A stretch of 22,810 nucleotides of DNA from a virus. A program made the translations under genes and the position numbers. The notes under the pieces were generated by a model. It did not search any database. It saw only the letters and a list, made by a program, of their open reading frames with translations, and was not told where the DNA came from. Of the stretch, positions 12,662 to 20,064 are shown piece by piece (the first letter of the stretch is position 1; the number at the start of each line of letters is the position of its first letter). The stretch lies in IMG/VR virus record IMGVR_UViG_3300046533_000146, positions 1-22,810 of that record, one strand, 5' to 3'.

Positions 12662-12839
12662 AGAAGCCGCGCGGACGTACGGCCGCGCTTACGTGGCCAA
12701 ACGTGAGTCTGTCGGCTTCGCCGGTGGATTCGCCGTGATAGAGGCCGACGCGGCACACCATGACTTGTTGTTGGCCGTGCTTGACCGGTGTGTGGTGTGC
12801 GAACCGGGAACGTGTCCCGGCTTCATCATCAACCGTTGA
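12642..12839 (+). CDS. Small Cys-containing hypothetical protein (65 aa)
   Basis: The ATG at 12642 lies in the end of the preceding gene (20-base overlap). The product, MRRKTIEEAARTYGRAYVAKRE.., has a helical N-terminus, a GFAGGFAVIEADAAHHD stretch and three Cys near the end (DRCVVCEPGTCPGF), perhaps a metal site. The longer frame upstream lies wholly inside the membrane-protein gene and was rejected. No family is recognised. Confidence 0.6.
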   Translation: MRRKTIEEAARTYGRAYVAKRESVGFAGGFAVIEADAAHHDLLLAVLDRCVVCEPGTCPGFIINR

Positions 12840-13002
12840 CCGGTGGTCCGGCCTCACGTACCGTTTCCTCTTGGCGGGTGTAGTTAGTGGGACCACCGAC
12901 CGGTACGCGAGAAGGGACCAACCAACCGCGCTAACCGGCCGGTGGCCGCCACTTGGATTCTATGCCGTTGGTCTTTCTGTGCAAGACCCTAAGTTGTGAC
13001 TT
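12840..13002. other. Convergent intergenic region with an orphan ribosome-binding motif
   Basis: Rightward and leftward units meet here, so termination is expected, but no hairpin with a T-run is seen. Complementary stretches are CGGTGGTCC (12841-12849) with GGACCACCG (12890-12898), and GTACCG (12858-12863) with CGGTAC (12901-12906), an interlocked order. A GAAGGGACCA copy on the plus strand at 12911-12920 has no gene behind it: only 14- and 16-codon frames follow. Confidence 0.5.
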
Positions 13003-13374
13003 CTAACCTTCGGCTTCGGCTTCCGGGTCTTGGTGTCCGATTGCCACTCCGTGTTCCGGTATTTCCGTTTCGGTTGGTCCACCGGTTGGAACGCCGCGTT
13101 CTTCCACCAACCGTTCCATGACTTCATCGTGGCTTGGTGTCGGTTCCGGTGGTGTCGGTTCCGGGTCCGGTTCCGTTGGTGTGTTCTTCGTTGTCGGCAT
13201 CGTGAGTTCTCCATTCCGTGCCATGGTCAATCGTGTGAGACTTTCAACACTTCCGAGTCCGACCAACGACGCACCGACGACAACCAACAAGATGGTTGGC
13301 CGGTGTGCGTTGATCGTTTCGTGCAACAAGATGAACGCGCCGAGAAGCCACGACGCGAGGCCGTGCGCGATCAC
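13003..13374 (-). CDS. Holin candidate: two-TM protein with acidic tail
   Basis: 123 aa from GTG 13374, 13 bases after the endolysin stop; starts further upstream (GTG 13452, TTG) would lie inside the endolysin gene. Two hydrophobic helices (about HGLASWLLGAFILLHETI and PTILLVVVGASLVGLGSV) are followed by a Pro/Glu/Thr-rich acidic tail. Position after the amidase and two short TM helices fit a holin, which forms the membrane lesion that lets the endolysin reach the wall. An in-frame ATG at 13200 with GGAGA eight bases upstream could start a separate about 65-aa soluble product from the tail. Confidence 0.6.
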   Translation of the reverse strand: MIAHGLASWLLGAFILLHETINAHRPTILLVVVGASLVGLGSVESLTRLTMARNGELTMPTTKNTPTEPDPEPTPPEPTPSHDEVMERLVEERGVPTGGPTETEIPEHGVAIGHQDPEAEAEG

Positions 13375-13387
13375 ATACCAACCGGGA

Positions 13388-14197
13388 CTAGTTGACGTGT
13401 CCAGTTGGTGCGCCAAGGAACAACGCGGAACCGAACGCGAACACGCCACCATCCTTGGCGAGCAACACGTAACCGTTGCCGTCTTCGGCCGATGACAACG
13501 CGCACACTGGCGCGTTCAACTTCTTGCCGCCCATGCCACCGCGCATTGGTGCCGCGCCGTATGCGAACACGCCACCGTCCGATGCGACCAACCAATAACC
13601 GTCGTTGTTCGGCCTCACGTCCATGCCGACGATTGGCGCGGCCAACTTCAAGTCGTTGGCACCACCGCGGTATTGCGCGTCGCCGTATGCGAACACGGCA
13701 CCAACCGAGTCAACCACGTAGTAACCGTTGCCGCTTGGCGTCATCACGATGTCCATTGCGCCACCATTCCCATCTTCGTCGGTTGTCGGTGTGGTCGGTT
13801 GGCTTCCGGCTTGGCACGCGGCCACCACTTTGTTCCACACGTTCATGGTGTAGTTGCCGGGACACGCGGTGGCGCTTCCGGGTGAGTCTTGGTGTGCGCG
13901 CACCGTTGGATTGCCGACGACATAGCCGCGCGTGCGTGCATCGGCCACCGCGCCACGGATTAGTTCTATGTCCGCGTCCGTCACCGGATAACCGGTGTGT
14001 CTGTCTCCGGACAAACACACGTCTACCGATTCGCCGTTGAAGTTCAACGTGGCGAACGAATCCCATACGGAACGGAAGTGTTCCCACCGCGTCTTGCCGA
14101 TTCCGTATGTGTAACCACCGTGTGAGTAACCACCGGAGTTGTCTGTCGGCGCGCCTCCGCCTTGGTGGTGGATGGTCACCAACGTGACCGGCGACAC
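13388..14197 (-). CDS. Endolysin: amidase with C-terminal YWLVASDGGVFAYG repeats
   Basis: 269 aa. The N-terminal about 130 residues are a PGRP/Amidase_2-type N-acetylmuramoyl-L-alanine amidase: TIHHQGGG (Zn ligand H10 or H11), VRAHQDSPGSATACPG (H102 and C112) and GIGKTRWEHFRSVW. After a short Thr/Asp/Gly linker come three imperfect repeats of about 37 residues (GNGYYVVDSVGAVFAYGDAQ, DGYWLVASDGGVFAYGAAP, GNGYVLLAKDGGVFAFGSA). They probably make a beta-rich wall-binding domain; such repeats are frequent in secreted actinobacterial proteins, notably Acidimicrobiia. The GTG start at 14197 overlaps the preceding stop as TAGTG. No signal peptide is present, so export depends on a holin. Confidence 0.88.
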   Translation of the reverse strand: MSPVTLVTIHHQGGGAPTDNSGGYSHGGYTYGIGKTRWEHFRSVWDSFATLNFNGESVDVCLSGDRHTGYPVTDADIELIRGAVADARTRGYVVGNPTVRAHQDSPGSATACPGNYTMNVWNKVVAACQAGSQPTTPTTDEDGNGGAMDIVMTPSGNGYYVVDSVGAVFAYGDAQYRGGANDLKLAAPIVGMDVRPNNDGYWLVASDGGVFAYGAAPMRGGMGGKKLNAPVCALSSAEDGNGYVLLAKDGGVFAFGSALFLGAPTGHVN

Positions 14198-14346
14198 TAG
14201 GACGCGTCTTCCGTGTGATCGTGTCCCGGTTGTTCGGTCGGTTCCGGTGGTGGCGCTTCGTGTTGCGTTTCGTCTTCGTCATCCGTTAGGCGTTTCTCCC
14301 ACTCCGGCCTATCGTCTTCTTCTTCGCGTGGTTCGTTCGGTGTCAT
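14197..14346 (-). CDS. Small acidic protein (49 aa)
   Basis: The ATG at 14346 follows GAAGGGACC (14352-14360) and the TAG overlaps the endolysin GTG. The product is dominated by Glu, Asp, Pro and Thr (PREEEDDRPEWEKRLTDDEDE) with no Cys and no hydrophobic stretch; it is likely unstructured. It lies between the tail fibre-like gene and the endolysin. No function can be given. Confidence 0.75.
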   Translation of the reverse strand: MTPNEPREEEDDRPEWEKRLTDDEDETQHEAPPPEPTEQPGHDHTEDAS

Positions 14347-14361
14347 CGTTTGGTCCCTTCG

Positions 14362-14952
14362 TTACAAGAACAACCGCGCGGTCATAATGTTGACCGCGTT
14401 CGCTTGGTCCAGCGTTAGCGTCCCGGTTCCGGTGATCCGAGTCATAACTGTGGAAACTGCCACGGCCGTGTTGGCCGCGAGTGGCGTAAGTGTCGCCGCG
14501 GCAATACCGAAGTTGCATCGGAAGTTCACGGTTGGAAGTCGGATTGATGCGCCACCAACAATGGTGTTGGTTACGCGCGTCGTCAACATCCAATGGTCAC
14601 CAACCGTGTCGCCGTACGCGGTGCAAGCCGCGAGAACTTCCAAGTTGTACGCGCGCGGTTGCGCGGGAATGTTGATGGTTGCGAGAGTCAACACACCGGA
14701 AGAAATGGGACCACCGGTCAACGGACTTTGGAGCGCGCGTGGCGCTTGTGGCGCGTTCTCCCATGCCGTGCCGTTGTATATCTGGAATGTCTTGGTTGCC
14801 GTGATGTAACAACATTGGCCTTCGATCGGCGCGGCTAGTTGCGCGTCACGTTGCGTTGTTGTTGTGAAGATACACACGGCTTGGTTTTGTAGGTACGTTT
14901 GGAAGTCGGCCGATGCGACCTTTTCCAAGTAGGCCCATTGCTTCCACGGCAT
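14362..14952 (-). CDS. Tail fibre-like / distal minor tail protein
   Basis: 196 aa. The segment RDAQLAAPIEGQCCYITATKTFQIYNGTAWE (about 35-64) is a typical structural-protein motif (drop-off of domain boundary followed by Y-NG-AW) seen in siphovirus tail proteins. The remainder is beta-rich with Thr, Ala and Val. The ATG at 14952 follows GAAGGGACC, and the stop is separated from the next gene by the same stereotyped spacer. As the last tail gene before lysis it may form the receptor-binding tip; with 196 aa it is short for a fibre. Confidence 0.75.
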   Translation of the reverse strand: MPWKQWAYLEKVASADFQTYLQNQAVCIFTTTTQRDAQLAAPIEGQCCYITATKTFQIYNGTAWENAPQAPRALQSPLTGGPISSGVLTLATINIPAQPRAYNLEVLAACTAYGDTVGDHWMLTTRVTNTIVGGASIRLPTVNFRCNFGIAAATLTPLAANTAVAVSTVMTRITGTGTLTLDQANAVNIMTARLFL

Positions 14953-14966
14953 CGTTGGTCCCTTCG

Positions 14967-16214
14967 TTACGACAAGCGCATGACGTCTAGTTGTGCATCA
15001 CCGTTGTCTCCACCATCAAGTTGGAACGGCACGAACAACAAGACGTGTGAGAGTTGAAACACGGTTCGCCATTCTTCGCGGTCCACTACGTGTTCCCAAC
15101 CGCGCACCAACACCGACACCGTTAGCGCAGTTGGCTTGCCGGGTGGATCAACCGTGACTTGCCATTCGTCTAGATACTGCGCGCCGAGCACTACCGGAAA
15201 CAACGCGGCACCATCTATCTGTGGCACGACTTCTAGTTGGTCAACGCGTGGCGTTAGGTCCAAGCCGGTTTCAAGAACGACGGAACACCAATCGTTCACA
15301 TCCGCATCCGACTTGAACGGAAGATCGTTGCGGCCGTACGTGTGTGGCAAGCGCATGACCACTTCGGTGTCGTTGCGCCGTGTGAGTTCGGTTCCACCAA
15401 CGCGCGCCGCGCTTACGATGTTGCGATAGTTCGCGTCGTCAATGGCCACCACCGCGTCTTCGTAACGCAACGCGCTTGGTCCCCAAACGGCCTTGGTTGT
15501 TGCCGCTGCTTCAAGCGCGCGAGGCCGGAACACAACCGCGCCATCGCGGTCCACGTACGTTGCGCCAAGTTCGGCGTCTTGGTTCAAGAGAAGTTGCGTC
15601 CAACTGTCGCGCGCCATCGTGGTGGATTGCATGATGCGTCCACCGGCCGTGATTCGTGAACCGTCCGGCCATTGCGCTTCCGCGAGGATGCGCGCCGCGC
15701 GTTGTGCCGCGGTGTCACCATCACCAACCGGTGTGGTGAGTTCCGGCGTATCGTACGCGGTCAACATCTTGGTTCCGTCACTTGCCGTTAGCGTCACTGT
15801 TTCGTCGGCTTCGTCCCACGACATCTTCCATTCGTCCGCGTAACCGGTCCACTCCGGTGTCCACGTTGTTTCACCGGCAAGCCGCGTCCAAATACGAATC
15901 TTCACCATCGGTTGGTAACGCGTGTTCGGCGCGGTGATGTCGTACTTGCCATCGTTGTTGTCAAGAAGGATGGTTGCGCTTCCGGCCTCCCATCGTGTCA
16001 ACACGCCATCGGTGCGTGTTGCTCCTTGACGCCACGACAACGCGCGCACATCGCACGTTCTGTCGTCATAAGGATCGTCCGCGGAACCGAGAGTGCCGAC
16101 ACCATCAAGTTTCGACAACACCGCGTCATCCAACGTGAAGGTTTGGTCACCGGGACGGCCAACACCAATGCCAACTTTGATCTCAACAAACTCCGACCAC
16201 AACGTGTCAAGCAC
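14967..16214 (-). CDS. Minor tail protein
   Basis: 415 aa from GTG 16214, which overlaps the tape-measure stop by 8 bases; the frame is open much further upstream but only inside the tape-measure gene. The N-terminal region has VRALSWRQGATRTDGVLTRWEAGSATILLDN and WTGYADEWKMSWDEADETVTLTASDGTKML, the pattern of actinophage minor tail proteins (W-R-G...aGtatv-LdN...GyvddW). Mixed alpha/beta and beta-sandwich segments follow. Its place straight after the tape measure suggests a baseplate/distal-tail component. Confidence 0.85.
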   Translation of the reverse strand: MLDTLWSEFVEIKVGIGVGRPGDQTFTLDDAVLSKLDGVGTLGSADDPYDDRTCDVRALSWRQGATRTDGVLTRWEAGSATILLDNNDGKYDITAPNTRYQPMVKIRIWTRLAGETTWTPEWTGYADEWKMSWDEADETVTLTASDGTKMLTAYDTPELTTPVGDGDTAAQRAARILAEAQWPDGSRITAGGRIMQSTTMARDSWTQLLLNQDAELGATYVDRDGAVVFRPRALEAAATTKAVWGPSALRYEDAVVAIDDANYRNIVSAARVGGTELTRRNDTEVVMRLPHTYGRNDLPFKSDADVNDWCSVVLETGLDLTPRVDQLEVVPQIDGAALFPVVLGAQYLDEWQVTVDPPGKPTALTVSVLVRGWEHVVDREEWRTVFQLSHVLLFVPFQLDGGDNGDAQLDVMRLS

Positions 16215-18150
16215 GCCAAGAACTTCCGTTCTTGCGTTCGTACGCACGGATACTTGCAACAAGCGAACGGCCAACGTCGGCCGGATTCGCACCGGGCGCA
16301 ACGTTGACGTTGATGGTGTAGTGGTTGACCGTTGCACCACCCGGACCACCGCGGCCAACGTCTTGCGCGCGTGTGATGTATTCGCCACCGTGAACCGTTG
16401 CCAACACCGGCGCGCCGATCGGACCCGGAACGTAACCACCTTCCGCGTATCCGTATGCCGCGCGCACAACTCCTTGTGGATCAACCGTGACTTGACCGCT
16501 TGGTGTTTGTTCAATGACTTTCAACGTGATGTTGGCGTGGCGTGGTGTGGCCGCGCGGTCAAGATCACGGATCAATCCGTCCAAGTAGGAACGGAATGGA
16601 TTGCCAGGCTGGATGGTGCCGCGCAAGTTCTCCAACGCCGTGCGTTGTGCGTCTGCGCTTCCCTTGGCGTCCAACGTCTTGCCATGCAACGCGGCTTCTT
16701 GCGTTGCCGCGTTTGCGGCCGATGACGCCACGCCATCAATGGAAGACTTGACATCGTTGGACGCGCGTTCCCAATCGCGGTTGGCTTGCGCGTTCTTGCC
16801 GTGTTGCTTTACGGCCTCCGCGAGTTTCGGTAAGTACGCGTCGATGGAGTCCGACACACCGAGCATGGAGTTTGACAAGCCGATGTCGGCATCGCGCGTT
16901 CCTAGTATGGCGTCCGTTTCCGTCTTCTGCGCTTTGGCGCGATCTTCCGCGGCCTTCTTGGCCTCTTTGGTTCCGGCCGTTTGTGCGGCCGTTGCGGCCG
17001 TTGCCGTCGTTGCGGCCGTGGCGAGTCCATCGTTGATTACCTTCGCGGCCTTGTTGGCTTCCGTGTATTCCTTTTGGTGTTGCTTCGCGGCAACGCTTGT
17101 CTTGTCACCTTTGGCCAAGTCGTCCGCGTAGGCGCGCGTCGCGACTTGCAATCGCTTCATCGTTTCGGCCGCGTCGTCACCGGCGTGGTGGACATCTCCC
17201 AACGCTTTGCGTGCAAACTCCGCGAGTCCGAGCGACAACACGTCTTCAATGGCGCGGCCAAGATTGACGTGTATCTTCTTCGACAAGTCGTCAACGCCGT
17301 TCAATGCCAACGCAACGCCACCGGCAAAGTCTGACAACACCGGAAGAAGTTGGTTGCCAATCGCGACTTTCAAGTCGTTGGTTTCGGCCTTCATCACCGC
17401 GAGTTTTCCGGCGTACGTTGTCGCGTACTCCGAAGCCGCGCCACCAAACTGCGCGTTCAACTTTTGTACGGCCTCCGCCGCGGTGATGGTCTTACCGTTG
17501 GCATCCTTTTGTGCAATGCCGAGTTTGGCCAGTCCCTTCAATCTTCCGGCCTCTACGGCCACCAACGTGGACGTTGCTTCGTCCAACGTTTGGTTGCGCG
17601 CGCGTGCAACGTCCGCGGCCACGCCTAACAACACGGTGGCTTTGCCAACGTCGTGCGTTACCGGCACCAACTTGGCCATTGCCGATTCGGTATCGGTTGA
17701 CGAAAAGCCGAGTTGCACCAACTTGTCGTCATTGTTCGTGATCGCGTCGGCTTCATCCTTCATGGACTGGCCAACGTTTTCTACGACAACGGCCAACCGT
17801 TCATGCGCTTTGTTGAAGTTCTCCGCCGCGTCGATGGACTCGCGCGCAAACTCTGCGGCCGCGGCACCGGCCACCGCGAGTCCACCGGCAACGGCACTAC
17901 CGGTTCCGATTCCCGCGGCCTCCATTCGTGAGAAGTCACCGGTTACCGACTTGGCCGCGCCACCAAACGGCAAGTGGAACGAACCAAGAACTTTGCCGAG
18001 TTGACCGAACACACCGGCCATCTTGTTGCCGTGTCCGGCAATGTCTTTTCCGGCCGTGCCAACTGCGCTTGCGGCCTTCTTCGATGAAGACACCAAGTTG
18101 GACGCGTCACCAAGCCATTTGACGGTAAGCGAACGCACATCACCGGCCAT
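16207..18150 (-). CDS. Tape measure protein
   Basis: 647 aa, mostly helical and Ala/Lys-rich, with a hydrophobic patch (GSAVAGGLAVAGAAAAEFA, about 65-85). A long Ala/Thr-rich helical stretch (ATAATTATAATAAQTAGTKEAKKAAEDRAKAQKT) follows in the middle, and the C-terminus is characteristic (GYAEGGYVPGPIGAPVLATVHGGEYI, VNHYTINVNV). It sets tail length; at about 0.15 nm per residue the tail would be roughly 95-100 nm. The ATG at 18150 overlaps the preceding stop as TAATG. No lytic transglycosylase or peptidase motif was seen. Confidence 0.93.
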   Translation of the reverse strand: MAGDVRSLTVKWLGDASNLVSSSKKAASAVGTAGKDIAGHGNKMAGVFGQLGKVLGSFHLPFGGAAKSVTGDFSRMEAAGIGTGSAVAGGLAVAGAAAAEFARESIDAAENFNKAHERLAVVVENVGQSMKDEADAITNNDDKLVQLGFSSTDTESAMAKLVPVTHDVGKATVLLGVAADVARARNQTLDEATSTLVAVEAGRLKGLAKLGIAQKDANGKTITAAEAVQKLNAQFGGAASEYATTYAGKLAVMKAETNDLKVAIGNQLLPVLSDFAGGVALALNGVDDLSKKIHVNLGRAIEDVLSLGLAEFARKALGDVHHAGDDAAETMKRLQVATRAYADDLAKGDKTSVAAKQHQKEYTEANKAAKVINDGLATAATTATAATAAQTAGTKEAKKAAEDRAKAQKTETDAILGTRDADIGLSNSMLGVSDSIDAYLPKLAEAVKQHGKNAQANRDWERASNDVKSSIDGVASSAANAATQEAALHGKTLDAKGSADAQRTALENLRGTIQPGNPFRSYLDGLIRDLDRAATPRHANITLKVIEQTPSGQVTVDPQGVVRAAYGYAEGGYVPGPIGAPVLATVHGGEYITRAQDVGRGGPGGATVNHYTINVNVAPGANPADVGRSLVASIRAYERKNGSSWRA

Positions 18151-18611
18151 TACCGAACACCGGCCCACTTCGCGCCGAGTCCATCAAGCGCGGCTAGGTA
18201 AACCATCGTGTCGTGGTGTCCACGTTCACGAAGTGTTGGGAACAAGAAATAGCCTTGTGTTCCACGGTGTGGAAGAAACTGTTGTGTGCGTGTTCGACCG
18301 CGGCCACCAAACTCCGCGCCGAACAAGAACGCACCGGCCGAGTGGCGATGCGTTCCAACACGCTTTGATCCGCCGACAATCAACGACGGCACGCGGTCCG
18401 ACTTGACGCGCAACGTTTCCGATGCCAACGCCGCGGCACCGGCAATCGACGCGCCGCGCGCCTTCGCGGCCGTCACGGTTGTGGTTGCCACGGACTTGGA
18501 AGCCTTGCGAAGTTCGGCGTTGGCCTCGCGGCCGTAACTACCGAACGCGCGCAACATCGGTTGCAAGCCTTCAAGTTCCATGGCAACCGCGTTCGTCTTG
18601 ATGGTTGCCAT
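18150..18611 (-). CDS. HK97 gp10-like tail/head-tail protein
   Basis: 153 aa. The N-terminal helix and the central RVPSLIVGGSKRVGTHRHSAGAFLFGAEFGG with THRHS, then FLPHRGTQGYFLFPTLRE, resemble gp10-like/tail-completion proteins of actinophages. This type of protein normally lies between the connector and the major tail protein; here it follows the major tail protein and precedes the tape measure, where the two tail-assembly chaperones would be expected. The ATG at 18611 has a GGAG site 9 bases upstream inside the previous gene's end. Confidence 0.7.
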   Translation of the reverse strand: MATIKTNAVAMELEGLQPMLRAFGSYGREANAELRKASKSVATTTVTAAKARGASIAGAAALASETLRVKSDRVPSLIVGGSKRVGTHRHSAGAFLFGAEFGGRGRTRTQQFLPHRGTQGYFLFPTLRERGHHDTMVYLAALDGLGAKWAGVR

Positions 18612-18617
18612 GGTGTG

Positions 18618-19085
18618 TTACTCCGCGCTAGCCGAAGCCTTCGCGGTCTTGGCTTCCGTTGCCATCAACGCACCCGGCACGATGTCGTATGCCGGTTGTC
18701 CCTTCAACGGCAATGAGGCTTGGAACACGGCGACTTCGGATTGCGTACCACCGACTTGGCCGGGAACACACACCACGGTTCCGCTCCATGTTGGATTGTC
18801 CGCGCCAACTGGCGCGTCTTTACACACCAACGTGAACGGTTGTTCCGTGCGTGCGTTGTCGAATAGGTACATGAGCAACGCGGTGGCGTCATACGATTGG
18901 AAGCCTTCAAGGTCCAACGTCCACTTGATGTCACCCGGAAGTTCGGCCGGACCACACAACGAACCGGCATCCTTCATTGTGACGGCCGGTGTGAGTTCGG
19001 CCTTCGACAACTCACAAGTGACATCGGTTCCGGGTGTTCCGATGGTTACGGTTGGATTGATGAACACGAACGCGGGATTGGTCAT
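18618..19085 (-). CDS. Major tail protein
   Basis: 155 aa, starting MTNPAFVFINPTVTIGTPGTD. It has two strands, VTCELSKAELTPAVTMKDAGSLCG and DIKWTLDLEGFQ.., then ATALLMYLFDNARTEQPFTLVC and a Gly-rich end. This is the beta-sandwich tail-tube protein type of actinophages. The ATG at 19085 follows AGAAGGGACC; an upstream extension was rejected. The C-terminus is Ala/Lys/Ser-rich. Confidence 0.85.
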   Translation of the reverse strand: MTNPAFVFINPTVTIGTPGTDVTCELSKAELTPAVTMKDAGSLCGPAELPGDIKWTLDLEGFQSYDATALLMYLFDNARTEQPFTLVCKDAPVGADNPTWSGTVVCVPGQVGGTQSEVAVFQASLPLKGQPAYDIVPGALMATEAKTAKASASAE

Positions 19086-19098
19086 TGGTTGGTCCCTT

Positions 19099-19524
19099 CT
19101 AGAAGACGATAAGTGTTTCGCAATCGGCGCACGGAAACTCGCGGTTCCCGTGTGAGAACGTGGTGGCGTTGGTGCGCGTTGGACGGCACAACGTGACCGT
19201 GCCGCCAAGCGTGGTGTCGTTGAACAACGCTTGTGCGTACGCCATTTGGAGTTGGTCTAGGTCTTGTTGTGCCGGTCGGTTCGCAATGACAGGAACGACA
19301 AGCCGAACGCTTACCAACGCGGTTGGTAGTCCGTTGTAACTGTCGTCTTCCCATTCGACGTTGAAGACACCGACCAACGCACATGGTGGTGTGAACGTGT
19401 CCGACAACCATTCGTTCACGCGTAACGCTTGGCCTTGGTATTGCGCCGACGACAACGCGGCCGTGATGGCCTCGCGTGTGGCCGGGAGATCAACGGTGCA
19501 ACACCGTGGCGTTGTCACCGTCAT
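19099..19524 (-). CDS. Tail terminator candidate
   Basis: 141 aa from ATG 19524, overlapping the preceding stop as ATGA. The fold pattern ATREAITAALSSAQYQGQALRVNEW ... VGVFNVEWEDDSYNGLPTALVSVRLVVPVI ... DLDQLQMAY matches tail-terminator/tail-completion proteins, which cap the tail tube and join it to the head. A Cys-rich end (TLCRPTRTN, PCADCETL) is unusual. The position between connector and major tail protein supports the call. Confidence 0.7.
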   Translation of the reverse strand: MTVTTPRCCTVDLPATREAITAALSSAQYQGQALRVNEWLSDTFTPPCALVGVFNVEWEDDSYNGLPTALVSVRLVVPVIANRPAQQDLDQLQMAYAQALFNDTTLGGTVTLCRPTRTNATTFSHGNREFPCADCETLIVF

Positions 19525-19880
19525 GCCAAGACCACCGTTCGCCACGGCGCTTCTAGTGCGTCAATGTCACGGTCATACGGTGGTATCCGCGCAACGCCAA
19601 GTTCACCAAGACCAACAAGACCTTCCGGTGATGCGCGCCGCGCGTACAACCGTGACGCACGCATCAACGCGGCTTGGTACACATCGTCCGGCACCGTGAC
19701 CGGTGGTACTTCTCCCGGCATTAGTGGATCAACGGTCAAGAAGATGGACGGTTGCAACCGTGCGCGTTGCATGGCTTCCACCGCGTCCACGACTTGTTCC
19801 AACAACGCATCGTCCAACGTGTCCGTTTGTGCCAATCGCAAATACGCTTTGACACTTGCAACGTCTAGGTAAGTGGCCAT
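19521..19880 (-). CDS. Head-tail connector (gp6-like)
   Basis: 119 aa from ATG 19880, with GGAAGGGACC upstream. MATYLDVASVKAYLRLAQTDTLDDALLEQVVDAVEAMQRARL is the helical start of HK97 gp6/connector proteins, and YQAALMRASRLYARRASPEGLVGLGELGVARI is the diagnostic second half (A-L-R-A-RLY-RR-SP-G). It forms the ring below the portal. The longer upstream frame would run through the hairpin region and was rejected. Confidence 0.9.
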   Translation of the reverse strand: MATYLDVASVKAYLRLAQTDTLDDALLEQVVDAVEAMQRARLQPSIFLTVDPLMPGEVPPVTVPDDVYQAALMRASRLYARRASPEGLVGLGELGVARIPPYDRDIDALEAPWRTVVLA

Positions 19881-19898
19881 GGTGTTGGTCCCTTCCGT

Positions 19899-19943
19899 GA
19901 TGGAACGGTGGCCGTGGCGTGCAAGTCCGACCACCGTTCCATC
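19899..19943 (-). terminator. 13-bp perfect stem-loop between capsid and connector genes
   Basis: Arms GATGGAACGGTGG and CCACCGTTCCATC on the minus strand, perfect over 13 bp, with a 19-base loop. It starts 13 bases after the small membrane gene's stop and ends just before the GAAGGGACC of the connector. There is no U-run, so attenuation, RNA stabilisation or processing is as likely as termination. It would uncouple abundant capsid mRNA from downstream genes. Confidence 0.7.
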
Positions 19944-19956
19944 GTCGGCATCTCCC

Positions 19957-20064
19957 CTAACGAAGTCCACGCAAGAACGTGAGAAGTTGAACGGCCGCCA
20001 TCACCAACACCGCGGCAACGATCAACCACGCTTCCGTGGACGTGAAGTCCGCGGCAACCATCAC
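19957..20064 (-). CDS. 35-aa single-TM protein after the major capsid gene
   Basis: GTG 20064 (overlapping the capsid stop as GTGA) or ATG 20061. The product is MMVAADFTSTEAWLIVAAVLVMAAVQLLTFLRGLR: a short polar N-terminus, one hydrophobic helix of about 20 residues and a basic end, so N-out/C-in by the positive-inside rule. It lies between the capsid and connector genes. Coupling and the TM pattern make it likely real. Its job is unknown; a membrane peptide in a head operon is unusual. Confidence 0.6.
   Translation of the reverse strand: MMVAADFTSTEAWLIVAAVLVMAAVQLLTFLRGLR

Noticed and set aside
12841-12906. RNA pseudoknot in the convergent gap
   Set aside because: The two complementary pairs are interlocked, but the 26-base middle loop and 2-base last loop do not fit a normal H-type pseudoknot; kept only as part of the orphan-motif observation.
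16215-16514. N-terminal extension of the minor tail protein
   Set aside because: The extension lies wholly inside the tape-measure gene, is Arg/Thr-rich and unlike a tail protein; the GTG at 16214 overlapping the tape-measure stop is the better start.
17207-18004. Plus-strand open frame of 265 codons
   Set aside because: Antisense to the Ala-rich tape-measure gene; Ala codons give long open antisense frames.
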